Shown here: positions 1 through 8,254 of the stretch, piece by piece
Position numbering within the stretch: position 1 is the stretch's first letter
Layout of the letters: each line of letters starts with the position of its first letter
Origin: Alphaproteobacteria bacterium
Lineage (GTDB): Bacteria > Pseudomonadota > Alphaproteobacteria > Rhizobiales > Rhizobiaceae
Reading direction: 5' to 3'
NCBI GenBank assembly: GCA_018823835.1
Contig: JAHJHT010000008.1
Location: 308,668 to 372,667 of the forward strand
Length of the DNA: 64,000 nt
Position numbers and translations under genes: made by a program
The notes under the pieces: generated by a model
Database searches by the model: none
What the model was told of the DNA's origin: nothing
What the model saw: the letters and a program-made list of their open reading frames with translations, nothing else

Positions 1-462
1 GTAGGCCGGCTGGGGCGAGGCGCGATAGGTGGTCAGCGAGCACATGTTGATGATGCTGCCCGTACCGGCTTTCGTCATTCGGCGGCCGAAGGCCTGGTTG
101 ATCAGCAGCGTACCGCGGACATTGACCGTCCACACCGCATCGAATTCCTCGACCGGCATGTCGTTGAACCGGATGCCGTTCTGCAGGATGCCGCCCGAAT
201 TCACGACGACGTCGACCCGGCCGTGCCTGTCATAGGTGCCGGCTGCGAAGTCGGTGACGCTTGCAGCATCGGCGAGGTCGAGCGGCAGCACGGTGACCGA
301 GGTTGCACCGGCTGCCCGCGCAGGCTCGGCCACGGTTGCAGCGCGATCGGCGTTGATGTCGCCGATGACGATATTCCAGCCGGCATCGGCGAAGCGCATG
401 ACGGTTGCCTCGCCGATGCCGCTGGCGCCGCCGGTGACCACTGCTGTCTTGCCGCCGCTCAT
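1..462 (-). CDS. SDR family NAD(P)-dependent oxidoreductase, 3' end outside window
   Basis: A classical short-chain dehydrogenase whose first 154 residues are visible. The N-terminus carries the Rossmann cofactor motif TGGASGIGEA, and further along a variant of the NNAG motif (NSGG) and the active-site segment with the catalytic serine (MCSLTTY). The last visible codon is the tyrosine that should open the YxxxK catalytic motif, so the lysine lies outside the window. The start ATG lies two bases past the hydantoinase-B stop, so this is the third gene of a hyuA-hyuB-SDR operon. The likely role is oxidation or reduction of a hydroxyl/keto group in the product or precursor of the cyclic amide handled by HyuAB; substrate unknown. 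Confidence 0.9.
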   Translation of the reverse strand, partial: MSGGKTAVVTGGASGIGEATVMRFADAGWNIVIGDINADRAATVAEPARAAGATSVTVLPLDLADAASVTDFAAGTYDRHGRVDVVVNSGGILQNGIRFNDMPVEEFDAVWTVNVRGTLLINQAFGRRMTKAGTGSIINMCSLTTYRASPQPAY

Positions 463-464
463 GT

Positions 465-2243
465 TCAGATCTCCCTGCCTGCCTCGCGCCCGGCGCCAAG
501 CCGTTCGCGTTCCGCTTCGGTCGCCGCATGGTCGATGGAACCGTCGGCCGCAAAGCAGACCGCGTGATATCGGGCCGCGTATTGCGGCGTGATCTTTTCC
601 TCGGCGAGGTCGCTGGCGATTGCGGCGAGCGCCCGCTCGAGCGGATTTCCATTGCCGCCGCCGCCTGCCTGTTCGTGACGGATCACCGTGTCCCTGTCGA
701 CGACGCGTGTCAGCTTGCCGGGAAGCGGGGCGTTCTCGCCGTCGGGGTTCAGGATGTTGCGCGACAGGCTGCCGGGCAGGCCGCCTGCCAGCCCATAGGG
801 GGGCGTTGCGGTACGGTCGGCGCGGACCTGCAGCATCGTGTCGTCGACCAGCACGCGGTAGGTCCTCGTCAGTCCGAGACCGCCGCGGAAACGACCGGCG
901 CCGCAGGAGTCCGGACGCAGCGAATATTCTTCCATGCGCAGCGGATAGCGCCGCTCCAGCGTCTCGACCGGCAGGTTCGACATGTTCTGCGCCGGATTGG
1001 TGATCGCGTCGATACCGTCCTTGTCTGCGCGGCCACCCCAGGCGCCGTTGATCATGTCGACCAGCACGAAAGGCTCGCCGGTCTGCTTGTCGTAGCCGCC
1101 CATGGCCACCACCGTGTTGCCGCCTTCGCCGGCCGCCATCAGGCGGGCAGGGGCGATCTTCGACAGCGCCCCGAGCACGGTGTCGACGACCCGGTAGCCG
1201 GTCAGCGCGCGCGCCGCGACGGGGGCCGGCATGTCGGGCTTGAGGATCGAATGGTCGGGCGCTTTCACCGTGATGGCGCGGTAGACGCCGGCATTGTTCG
1301 GCACGTCGCGCTCCAGCGCGCAGCGCACCGCCAGGTAGGCCGAGGACTTGGTGAAGGAGAATGTCGCGTTGATGGCGCCGCGAACCTGGGGCGAGGAACC
1401 CGCGAAGTCGATCTCCAAGGCATCACCCTTCACCGTGACGGCGCAGCGGATCGGGATCGGGTCCGGCGTGAAGCCGTCGCCGTCGATTGTGTCCTCGAAT
1501 GTGTAGGTGCCGTCCGGCCAGGAGGCGATGGACTTGCGGGTCAGCACCTCGCCGTAGTCGAGCAGCGCATCGAAATAGTCGCGAAGCTCGGCCTCGCCAT
1601 AGCGTTCGATCAGCCGGATCAGCTCCCGCTCGCCGGTGCGGCAAGTGGCATACTGGGCATCCAGGTCGCCGAGCACCAGCGCGGGCAGGCGCACATTTGC
1701 GCGCAGAATGGCAAGCAGCGTCTCGTTTGGCGTGCCGGCATCAAACAGCCGCATCGGCGGGATACGCAGGCCTTCCTGGAAAATCTCCGTGGAATCGGCG
1801 GCGTTGGAGCCCGGCACGCGGCCGCCCATGTCGCAATGATGGGCAACGACAACCGCGTAGCCCTGCAGCCGCGCCTCAAAGAAGACCGGCTTGACCATGA
1901 AGATGTCGGGCAGGTGCATGCCGCCGGCATAGGGGTCGTTGAGAACGTAGACATCGCCCTCGCGCGCGCTTTCCGCGAAGCGCTCGACGATGACCTCCAT
2001 GGCATCCGGCACGGCGCCGAGATGCAGCGCCACCGTCTTGGCTTGGCTGAGGATTTGCCCCTTGCTGTCGCAAAGCGTGGCCGAATAGTCGAGCACGTCG
2101 CGCACGATGGGTGAGCGGGCGGTGCGCATCACCGTGCCGGCCATCTCGTCGACGATGGCGTCGAGCGCAGATTTGATGACGGCAAAGCTCACCGGATCGG
2201 GCGTGAAGGCCTTGGTAGCCGACGGGCGCGGGGCATCAGTCAC
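465..2243 (-). CDS. hyuB: hydantoinase B / 5-oxoprolinase subunit family protein (HyuB-like)
   Basis: Encodes a 592-residue protein of the HyuB (N-methylhydantoinase B / oxoprolinase C-terminal) family. Recognisable family segments are the N-terminal DPVSFAVIKSALDAIVDEM, the HHCDMGGRVPG stretch and the C-terminal glycine-rich FRGGLGLTRTYR region. HyuB works as the partner of HyuA in ATP-dependent opening of cyclic amides (hydantoins, 5-oxoproline, related lactams) in the cytoplasm. It overlaps hyuA by 8 bases, which implies translational coupling in a two-subunit enzyme. The substrate cannot be read from sequence; the divergent TRAP importer suggests a small organic acid taken up from outside. 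Length is normal for the family. Confidence 0.9.
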   Translation of the reverse strand: MTDAPRPSATKAFTPDPVSFAVIKSALDAIVDEMAGTVMRTARSPIVRDVLDYSATLCDSKGQILSQAKTVALHLGAVPDAMEVIVERFAESAREGDVYVLNDPYAGGMHLPDIFMVKPVFFEARLQGYAVVVAHHCDMGGRVPGSNAADSTEIFQEGLRIPPMRLFDAGTPNETLLAILRANVRLPALVLGDLDAQYATCRTGERELIRLIERYGEAELRDYFDALLDYGEVLTRKSIASWPDGTYTFEDTIDGDGFTPDPIPIRCAVTVKGDALEIDFAGSSPQVRGAINATFSFTKSSAYLAVRCALERDVPNNAGVYRAITVKAPDHSILKPDMPAPVAARALTGYRVVDTVLGALSKIAPARLMAAGEGGNTVVAMGGYDKQTGEPFVLVDMINGAWGGRADKDGIDAITNPAQNMSNLPVETLERRYPLRMEEYSLRPDSCGAGRFRGGLGLTRTYRVLVDDTMLQVRADRTATPPYGLAGGLPGSLSRNILNPDGENAPLPGKLTRVVDRDTVIRHEQAGGGGNGNPLERALAAIASDLAEEKITPQYAARYHAVCFAADGSIDHAATEAERERLGAGREAGREI

Positions 2244-4317
2244 GGAAGCTCACCACGAGGTTGCCATGCACATCCGGTTCTGCCGTCGCACCGGGCGGAA
2301 TGGTAAAGGTGGTATCGGGGCTCTCGAAGATTGCGGGCCCCTCGACCGGGCCTGCAATGCCATGCCGGTCATAGACCGGCGTCGGCACCGGCCCGGCGTC
2401 AGCCTCGAAACGCACGGCCCGTTGCGAAACGGGGGTCGCGCTGCCCTTGGCGTTCCGTCTCAGCGCGGCTTCGCGATGGCCTGCAATCGGCCAGTGGGCG
2501 CGCATGCGCAGGTTGACGCTCTCGATGCCGTCCGACGACACATAGCCGAACATGTCCTCGTAGGCGGCGATGAAGCTAGCGTTCAGATCGTCGACCGAGA
2601 GGCCGTCGGCAAAGGGATCGAGGCTGATCTGCAGTTCCGAATCCTGGCCGGCAAAGCGCATGTCGAGTTCGAAGCCAAAATGAATGGCGTCGGTGTCGAA
2701 GCCTTCCTCGCGCAGTTCGCGGACCGCCTGATCACGCAACGATACGGCCGTTAGGCGCAGTGCCGCTGGGTCGATCCGTCCCGGCTCGTGCGCGAAGGAG
2801 CGGATGAAGAAATACTCGACCGCGGCGTCCAGCATGCCCGAAGCGGTGAACACGCCGGGTTCGGGCGGCAGCACGACCGTGCGGATGCCGACGCTGCGGG
2901 CCAGGTCGCAGGCGTGATTTGGACCGGCGCCACCGAAGGCGAAGAGTACGAAGTCGCGGGGATCCTGTCCCCGCTCCACGGTGACGGCGCGAATGGCTCG
3001 CGACATGTTGGAATTGGCGATCGCCCGCATCCCGAGCGCGGCCTCGATCAGTGTCAGACCCGCCGGTCCTGCGACATGCCTTTCGATCGCGGCGGCGGCG
3101 AGGTCCACCGACAGTGCCATGCTGCCACCGGCCAACTGGTCGGGCAGGTAGCCGAGCACCAGATTGGCGTCGGTCAGCGTCGGTCGGTCGCCGCCGGCAC
3201 CATAACAGGCCGGTCCGGGGCTGGCGCCGGCGGAGTGGGGGCCGACCGAGATCAGGCCGCCCTCGTCGACCTGGGCGATGGAGCCGGCGCCATTGCCGAT
3301 CTCGGCGACGTCCACGGTCGGCACCCGCATCAGGTAGCCGCCGGCCTTGATGAAGCGGCTGGGGGTGGAGATGCCGTCGCGGAATTCATATTCCGTGGTG
3401 CGCGCCAGTTCGCCATCCTTGATCAGCGACGCTGACGCAGTGGTGCCGCCCATGTCGAATGCGACGAGATTGGAGATGCCGGAGAGCCTGCCCATGTGGC
3501 CGGCTCCCGCGACGCCCGCCGCGCGCCCGGAGGAAATGAACATTACGGGCTTCGCTTGCGCGACATGCACCGGAGCGAGGCCGCCATTGGAGTTGCTGAT
3601 GAACAAGGGCGCGGTCACGCCCGCCCGGCGAAGCCCGTCCTGCAATGCGATCAGGTAGCTCGCCATGACCGGCAAAACATAGGCATTGACCACGGTCGTC
3701 GAGGTGCGCTCGTATTCGCGCTGATCGGGCAGGATGGAAACCGACGTCGTGACGGGCAGGTCAGGGCGCGCAGCGCGGATGATTTCGGCTGCGCGCAGTT
3801 CATGGTCGGGATTGCAGTAGGAGTTGAGGAAGCAAATCGCCAGCGTCTCGATTTCCGCGTCGGCGAAGCGTCGGCAGAGCGTCGCCAGTTCGTCCTCCGC
3901 CAGCGGAGCCACAATGCTTCCGTCGGCGGCGATCCGCTCGTGCACCTCGAAGCGAAGGTTGCGCGGTACCAGCGGTTTCGGCTTGTCCCAGGTCAGGTCG
4001 AACATGCCGGGCGTTCGCAGGCGGCCGATCTCCAGCACGTCGCGGAAGCCCCTTGTGGTCAGCAGTCCGACACGACCGCCGCGCTTCTGAAGGATGGCGT
4101 TGGAGCCGACCGTCGTCCCGTGCAGAACCGCGGTAATGTCGCCTGGCGCCATGCCGGCCTCGTCGAGAAGCGCCGCCACGCCCGCGAGGACCGCTTGCTC
4201 GGGATGGTCTGGGGTGGACGAGACCTTTTTTGCGAAGCGTCGGCCATCGTCCGCAGCCAGAACGAGATCGGTGAACGTTCCGCCGATATCGACACCTATG
4301 CGCGCGCTGGATCCCAT
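2236..4317 (-). CDS. hyuA: hydantoinase A / 5-oxoprolinase subunit family protein (HyuA-like)
   Basis: A 693-residue HyuA-type subunit. The N-terminus has the ASKHA-fold nucleotide-binding signature RIGVDIGGTFTDLVLA, and a second phosphate-binding loop, AFDMGGTTASA, lies in the middle, as expected for the ATP-using half of N-methylhydantoinase, oxoprolinase or acetone-carboxylase relatives. It forms a complex with HyuB (8-base overlap). It is the first gene of the minus-strand operon and faces the GntR gene across a 330-bp divergent promoter region. That places it under likely control of that regulator and in the same physiological unit as the TRAP transporter. Specific substrate (hydantoin, oxoproline, other lactam) is not determinable here. 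Confidence 0.9.
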   Translation of the reverse strand: MGSSARIGVDIGGTFTDLVLAADDGRRFAKKVSSTPDHPEQAVLAGVAALLDEAGMAPGDITAVLHGTTVGSNAILQKRGGRVGLLTTRGFRDVLEIGRLRTPGMFDLTWDKPKPLVPRNLRFEVHERIAADGSIVAPLAEDELATLCRRFADAEIETLAICFLNSYCNPDHELRAAEIIRAARPDLPVTTSVSILPDQREYERTSTTVVNAYVLPVMASYLIALQDGLRRAGVTAPLFISNSNGGLAPVHVAQAKPVMFISSGRAAGVAGAGHMGRLSGISNLVAFDMGGTTASASLIKDGELARTTEYEFRDGISTPSRFIKAGGYLMRVPTVDVAEIGNGAGSIAQVDEGGLISVGPHSAGASPGPACYGAGGDRPTLTDANLVLGYLPDQLAGGSMALSVDLAAAAIERHVAGPAGLTLIEAALGMRAIANSNMSRAIRAVTVERGQDPRDFVLFAFGGAGPNHACDLARSVGIRTVVLPPEPGVFTASGMLDAAVEYFFIRSFAHEPGRIDPAALRLTAVSLRDQAVRELREEGFDTDAIHFGFELDMRFAGQDSELQISLDPFADGLSVDDLNASFIAAYEDMFGYVSSDGIESVNLRMRAHWPIAGHREAALRRNAKGSATPVSQRAVRFEADAGPVPTPVYDRHGIAGPVEGPAIFESPDTTFTIPPGATAEPDVHGNLVVSFRD

Positions 4318-4347
4318 TTTGCTCGCTTCATTGGAGGGTCATAGTTT

Positions 4348-4359
4348 ATTGTCAGCAAT
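4348..4359. promoter_or_regulatory. candidate GntR/FCD operator, copy 1 (imperfect)
   Basis: ATTGTCAGCAAT: an ATTG/CAAT dyad 31 bp upstream of the hyuA start. It matches copy 2 at 4413-4424 in layout but the inner AC half is changed to GC. FadR/FCD-type GntR regulators typically bind GT-N2-AC dyads, so autoregulatory binding by the adjacent regulator is inferred. Confidence 0.4.
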
Positions 4360-4412
4360 CTTCCATAGTGTCAATTGGCGGATTCCGGAGGAGCTTTGGC
4401 AGTCTATAATCA

Positions 4413-4424
4413 ATTGTTGACAAT
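4413..4424. promoter_or_regulatory. candidate GntR/FCD operator, copy 2 (perfect arms)
   Basis: ATTGTTGACAAT: five-base arms ATTGT/ACAAT around a 2-bp centre, fitting the GT-N2-AC pattern known for FCD-type GntR regulators. It lies just downstream of a TATAAT hexamer (4405-4410), about halfway between the divergent genes, where binding could control both promoters. Confidence 0.5.
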
Positions 4425-4647
4425 CGACCCGATGTGGATTTTCATGACCTTGCTTGGGCCATTTCGCTGTTCAAGCCGGGAGAGGGGTGGCTCGATGACG
4501 AACTGCTGCACAGCCGAAGATGCCGGTGGAGCACGTCGTCGATGAGCCGGCCGCTTCCCGTTTGGGGAAGGAAACTCCTTTTGGTAATGCCGGCGGCCGT
4601 CGTATGAACGGTGCGTCCTGCAATCGCCCAAAGGGAGAGGTACAAGA

Positions 4648-5349
4648 ATGGTAGCGCTCGAAAGTCTGAAATCGCAGGACAGGTTGCTGGACCGCCAGGC
4701 GGCCAACAGCATCCGGCGTCAGATCGTCAACGGCATCATGCCCCCGCGACACCGGCTGCTCGAGACCGAGCTTGCCGGCAATCTGGAAGTCAGCCGCGGC
4801 ACGATCCGCTCCGCGCTCATGCAGCTCGCCGCCGAAGGCCTTGTCTGCCAAGTCGCGTTCACAAAATGGGAGGTCGCGCCGGCCTCCGTTCACGAGGCAT
4901 GGGAGCTCTACACGCTGCGCGCCGCACTGGAGGCTCTTGCCGCGCGGCTGGCCGCCGAGCGGGCGACGCCGGCCGACCGCGCTGAGCTCGAAAAGGTATT
5001 TGCCGAACTCGAGAAGGCTGCCGGCGGCGGCGACCGGGAAGCCATCATCGACGCAGACTTCAACCTGCACCGGGTCGTGGTCGGCATGTCCGGCCATGGC
5101 CGCCTGATCCAGCAGCACGAGAAGCTGATCCAGCAGGTGCGGTTCCAGATGACCCACATCGGCCTCACCGCGCGTGACTACCATCATCTTCTGGAGGACC
5201 ACCGCGCCCTCAAGGATGCCGTTGCGAATGGCGATGCGGACGAGGCGGCGCGATTGGCGCAGACCCACAACAGCGCAGAAGTGGAGCGCCTCCTGGCCGA
5301 GTCGGTTGAGGAGAAATCCGCTGCAGCAGGCCGCAAAGGTCCAGGCTAA
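4648..5349 (+). CDS. GntR family transcriptional regulator, FCD type
   Basis: A 233-residue regulator with an N-terminal winged helix-turn-helix (about residues 15-80; VSRGTIRSALMQLAAEGLV is the recognition region) and a C-terminal all-helical FCD ligand domain. Metal-ligand candidates of the FCD fold are visible as DADFNLH and EDH, plus a later His. Such regulators sense small carboxylates and usually repress neighbouring transport and catabolic genes. The gene begins the plus-strand unit leading into the TRAP transporter, 21 bp upstream of the binding-protein gene, and faces hyuA. It most likely controls both operons via the ATTGT-N2-ACAAT dyads in the intergenic region. Confidence 0.92.
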   Translation: MVALESLKSQDRLLDRQAANSIRRQIVNGIMPPRHRLLETELAGNLEVSRGTIRSALMQLAAEGLVCQVAFTKWEVAPASVHEAWELYTLRAALEALAARLAAERATPADRAELEKVFAELEKAAGGGDREAIIDADFNLHRVVVGMSGHGRLIQQHEKLIQQVRFQMTHIGLTARDYHHLLEDHRALKDAVANGDADEAARLAQTHNSAEVERLLAESVEEKSAAAGRKGPG

Positions 5350-5370
5350 TTTCAACTGAGGGAGAACACC

Positions 5371-6393
5371 GTGAAAAACAGCAATGACGGCAAACACAGC
5401 ATCTCACGCAGAACGCTTCTGACGGTTTCCGGTGCGGCGCTGGCGGCACCGGCGCTATCGCGTCTGGCCTATGCCCAGGACAAGAAGGTCATCCGCATCT
5501 CGACCCCCGCCGCCAACGAGGAATGGCAGGCCAAGGGCCTGATGAAGTTCAAGGAGCAGGTCGAAGCAAACGCTCCCTCGCTCGAGGTTCAGGTCCATCT
5601 CAACGCGACTCTCTTCGACCAGGGCACCGAGATCGCGGCCATGCAGCGCGGCAATCTCGAAGTCGGGATGATCTCGCCGCAGGATGTTGCCAGCTACATT
5701 CCCGAATACTCGGTTTTCACGGCAGGCTACCTGCTTCGCGATGCGGATCACCTGCACAAGGTATATGACGACAGCGATGTCGCCACCGAATACCGCGGGC
5801 GCGTGTCGAAGGAGATGGATGTAACCATCCTTGGCTCGCAATATCTGGGAACGCGTCACGTCATCCTGCGCAAGGCCAAGGAGATCAAGACGCCGGCGGA
5901 TCTTGGCGGTCTCAAGCTGCGGGTCCCCGGTTCCGACACCTGGCAGTTCCTCGGCCGCGCGCTCGGCGCCAACCCGACGCCGATTGCCTTCGACGAGGTC
6001 TACCTTGCCCTCTCGACCGGCACCGTCGACGGCCTCGAGAACCCCATCGCCGACATGATCGCGGCCAAGTTCTACGAGGTAAGCGAGCAGCTCGTCCTCA
6101 CCGGCCACATGGTCGCGCCGCTCTTCTTCGCCATGTCCAACTCGTTCTGGAACGGGCTGACCGATGACGAGAAGAAGGTCGTCGGCGACGCTGTGGCGGC
6201 ACAGGCCAAGTATGTCGATGACGAAACACTGGGCACCGAGGCTGACGGCCGGAACCTGCTCGAATCGAAGGGCCTGAAGGTGACCACACCGGATCTCGAT
6301 GCGTTCCGTACGCATGTGCAGGGCGTCTATCTGGAAAGCGACTACGCCAAGGACTGGCCCAAGGGTCTGCTTGAACGGATCAACGCGCTCTAG
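5371..6393 (+). CDS. TRAP transporter solute-binding protein (DctP family), Tat-exported
   Basis: A 340-residue periplasmic binding protein of the DctP family. The start is a GTG preceded by a GAGGGAG ribosome-binding site. The N-terminus carries a twin-arginine signal (SRRTLLTVSG) ending at LAYAQ, so it is exported folded. The conserved central DctP arginine segment is present (ADLGGLKLRVPGS). It should capture a small organic acid and hand it to the DctQ/DctM membrane proteins encoded next. Context with HyuAB suggests a carboxylated cyclic amide or its open-chain product, but this is inference. A GC-rich stem-loop follows 30 bases after the stop codon. Confidence 0.93.
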   Translation: MKNSNDGKHSISRRTLLTVSGAALAAPALSRLAYAQDKKVIRISTPAANEEWQAKGLMKFKEQVEANAPSLEVQVHLNATLFDQGTEIAAMQRGNLEVGMISPQDVASYIPEYSVFTAGYLLRDADHLHKVYDDSDVATEYRGRVSKEMDVTILGSQYLGTRHVILRKAKEIKTPADLGGLKLRVPGSDTWQFLGRALGANPTPIAFDEVYLALSTGTVDGLENPIADMIAAKFYEVSEQLVLTGHMVAPLFFAMSNSFWNGLTDDEKKVVGDAVAAQAKYVDDETLGTEADGRNLLESKGLKVTTPDLDAFRTHVQGVYLESDYAKDWPKGLLERINAL

Positions 6394-6423
6394 GCGCTGC
6401 GGTTCGCGACAATTCCCGATGCA

Positions 6424-6448
6424 CGCCACGGCCTTGATGGCCGTGGCG
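6424..6448 (+). promoter_or_regulatory. intercistronic stem-loop after TRAP binding-protein gene
   Basis: A perfect 10-bp stem (CGCCACGGCC / GGCCGTGGCG) around a five-base TTGAT loop, between the DctP and DctQ genes, with no following T-run. It is therefore probably not a full terminator. Such structures commonly stabilise the upstream binding-protein mRNA or attenuate the downstream membrane genes. Confidence 0.65.
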
Positions 6449-6467
6449 CAGGTTCCGGAGTGGCTGG

Positions 6468-6950
6468 GTGATCAAAACGTTCTGGGCGCTGGTGGCCAAG
6501 TTGGCCGAGATTTTCTGCGTCCTTGGCTTCGCGGCCCTGGTCGTCGCCTTCACCGTGCAGATTTTCTTCCGCTACGTGCTGAACGACCCGCTGTCGTGGA
6601 CCCAGGAGGTTTCCGGCATCCTCTATGTCTGGGTCGTTTGCGTCGGCTCGGCCACGATCGTCAAGGAACGGGAGCACGTCTCGTTCAATCTCATCTACGA
6701 GAGCGTCCGGCCGCAGGCGCGCAGAGCGCTTGCCTTGATCGGCACCGGGCTGATCCTGATCGTCCTTGTTGTGTCGCTCTACGGCAATTATGACTACATC
6801 GCCTTCACGGCGCGGCAGAAGTCTCCCACGCTCAGGCTTCCCATGACCGTGGTATTCAGTGCCTTCGGCGTCTTCATGGTGCTGCTGATCGTCAATTCGG
6901 CGGTCCGCATCTACCGCCTGATGCGGCCTGGTTGGGAACGGGAACCGTAG
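6468..6950 (+). CDS. TRAP transporter small permease (DctQ family)
   Basis: A 160-residue four-helix membrane protein typical of the small TRAP subunit. It contains the family segment FFRYVLNDPLSWTQEVSGIL. The start is GTG with a GGAG ribosome-binding site 7 bases upstream, lying after the intercistronic hairpin. DctQ pairs with DctM in the inner membrane to make the Na+-driven secondary transporter fed by the periplasmic binding protein. Only one base separates its stop from the DctM start, indicating tight coupling. Confidence 0.93.
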   Translation: MIKTFWALVAKLAEIFCVLGFAALVVAFTVQIFFRYVLNDPLSWTQEVSGILYVWVVCVGSATIVKEREHVSFNLIYESVRPQARRALALIGTGLILIVLVVSLYGNYDYIAFTARQKSPTLRLPMTVVFSAFGVFMVLLIVNSAVRIYRLMRPGWEREP

Positions 6951-6951
6951 C

Positions 6952-8238
6952 ATGAGTATTGCCGTCGCCCTCATGCTGGTCCTGTTCATGGTGACCGGCG
7001 CCATTGGCATGCCGATCGGCTTTGCCATGATCGTCAGCGGATTTGCCTATCTCCTGATCACCGGCAAGGACCTCGGCCTTGTCGCCGCGCAGGGCATCAA
7101 CGGGCTGTTCTCGTCCTTCATCCTGCTCGCCGTACCCCTCTTCATCTTCGCCGCCGAGGTCATGACCTCGTCGAGCATCTCGACCAGGCTGCTCAATTTC
7201 GTGGTGCTGATCGTCGGTCGCGTGCGTGGCGGGCTCGCCTATGTGAACATCATCGTCAGCATCATCTTTGCCGGCATGAGTGGCAGCGCGCTCGCCGACG
7301 CCGCCGGCCCGGGCAAGCTGATGATCGACATGATGACGCGCAACAACCGCTATCCGCGTTCCTTTGCGGGCGCCCTGACGGCAGCGTCGGCTACGATCGG
7401 ACCGATCATCCCGCCCTCGATACCGATGGTCATCTACGGAGCCATTTCAGGAACATCGATCGGTGCGTTGTTCCTCGCCGGCATCATCCCGGGCCTCCTG
7501 ATGGGCCTGGCGCTCGCCATCCAGACGTTCATCGTCGCACGCCGCCGCGATTTTCCCGTCGAGGACACGTTCACGATGCCCGAGGCCCGCCGCGCCACGC
7601 TGCGGGCCGGACCGGCGCTTCTGCTGCCTGTGATCCTGCTCGGCGGCATCTATTCGGGTGCCGTCACACCGACGGAAGCTGCTGCGGTGGCGGCGCTCTA
7701 CGCCATCATCCTGGCGATCGTCTTCCGCGACCTGACATGGCGGTCGATGTGGCAGACGCTGCTTGCCTCGGCGCGTGGGACCGCGATCGTCGCGATCACC
7801 GTCGTTGGCGCGCTGTTCTTCAATTATGTCGTCGCCGGCGAACAGATCCCAAACATGGTGGCGGACTGGATCTCGTCCATGTCGCTGTCGCCGCTGGCCT
7901 TCCTGCTCGTCACGGCGTTGCTGTTCCTGCTGCTGGGCGCCGTGTTCGACACGCTGCTGATGCTGCTTGTCATGGTTCCGATCCTCATGCCTTCCGTGCA
8001 CGCGCTCGGCATCGACCCGGTGCATTTCGGGGTGGTCGTCATCGTGAACATGATGATCGGCCTGATCACGCCGCCCTACGGAGAACTGCTGTTCCTGGTC
8101 GGCGGCATATCGAAGATTCCGCTGGCGGAACTGATCCGGGAAATCTGGGGCTTCATCCTGACCCTGCTGGTCGCGCTGCTGCTGATCATCCTGTTCCCTG
8201 AGCTCGTGCTGCTCATACCGCAGGCGGCGGGCTACTAG
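6952..8238 (+). CDS. TRAP transporter large permease (DctM family)
   Basis: A 428-residue, strongly hydrophobic protein with about a dozen membrane segments and the DctM hallmark stretches FAGMSGSALADAAGPG and IPPSIPMVIYGA. It is the transport channel that imports the substrate delivered by the DctP protein, driven by a sodium gradient. It is the last gene of the GntR-DctP-DctQ-DctM unit. The next gene, recQ, is convergent and ends 17 bp downstream. Length and topology are normal for the family. Confidence 0.95.
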   Translation: MSIAVALMLVLFMVTGAIGMPIGFAMIVSGFAYLLITGKDLGLVAAQGINGLFSSFILLAVPLFIFAAEVMTSSSISTRLLNFVVLIVGRVRGGLAYVNIIVSIIFAGMSGSALADAAGPGKLMIDMMTRNNRYPRSFAGALTAASATIGPIIPPSIPMVIYGAISGTSIGALFLAGIIPGLLMGLALAIQTFIVARRRDFPVEDTFTMPEARRATLRAGPALLLPVILLGGIYSGAVTPTEAAAVAALYAIILAIVFRDLTWRSMWQTLLASARGTAIVAITVVGALFFNYVVAGEQIPNMVADWISSMSLSPLAFLLVTALLFLLLGAVFDTLLMLLVMVPILMPSVHALGIDPVHFGVVVIVNMMIGLITPPYGELLFLVGGISKIPLAELIREIWGFILTLLVALLLIILFPELVLLIPQAAGY

Positions 8239-8254
8239 AGCCGCCGTCGCACGG

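Larger units (their letters stand above)
4318..4647. promoter_or_regulatory. divergent promoter region between hyuA operon and GntR-TRAP operon
   Basis: A 330-bp non-coding stretch between two divergent transcription units. It is AT-richer near the hyuA side, holds two related ATTGT/ACAAT-type dyads (annotated separately) and a TATAAT hexamer at 4405-4410. The rest of the stretch has no gene-like reading frame. A purine-rich ribosome-binding site (AGAGG) precedes the GntR start. Confidence 0.6.

Noticed and set aside
528..2114. Long open frame on the plus strand opposite hyuB (528 codons)
   Set aside because: It is a mirror of high-GC coding sequence; its composition is rich in Arg/His/Gly without domains, while the minus strand encodes a clear HyuB.
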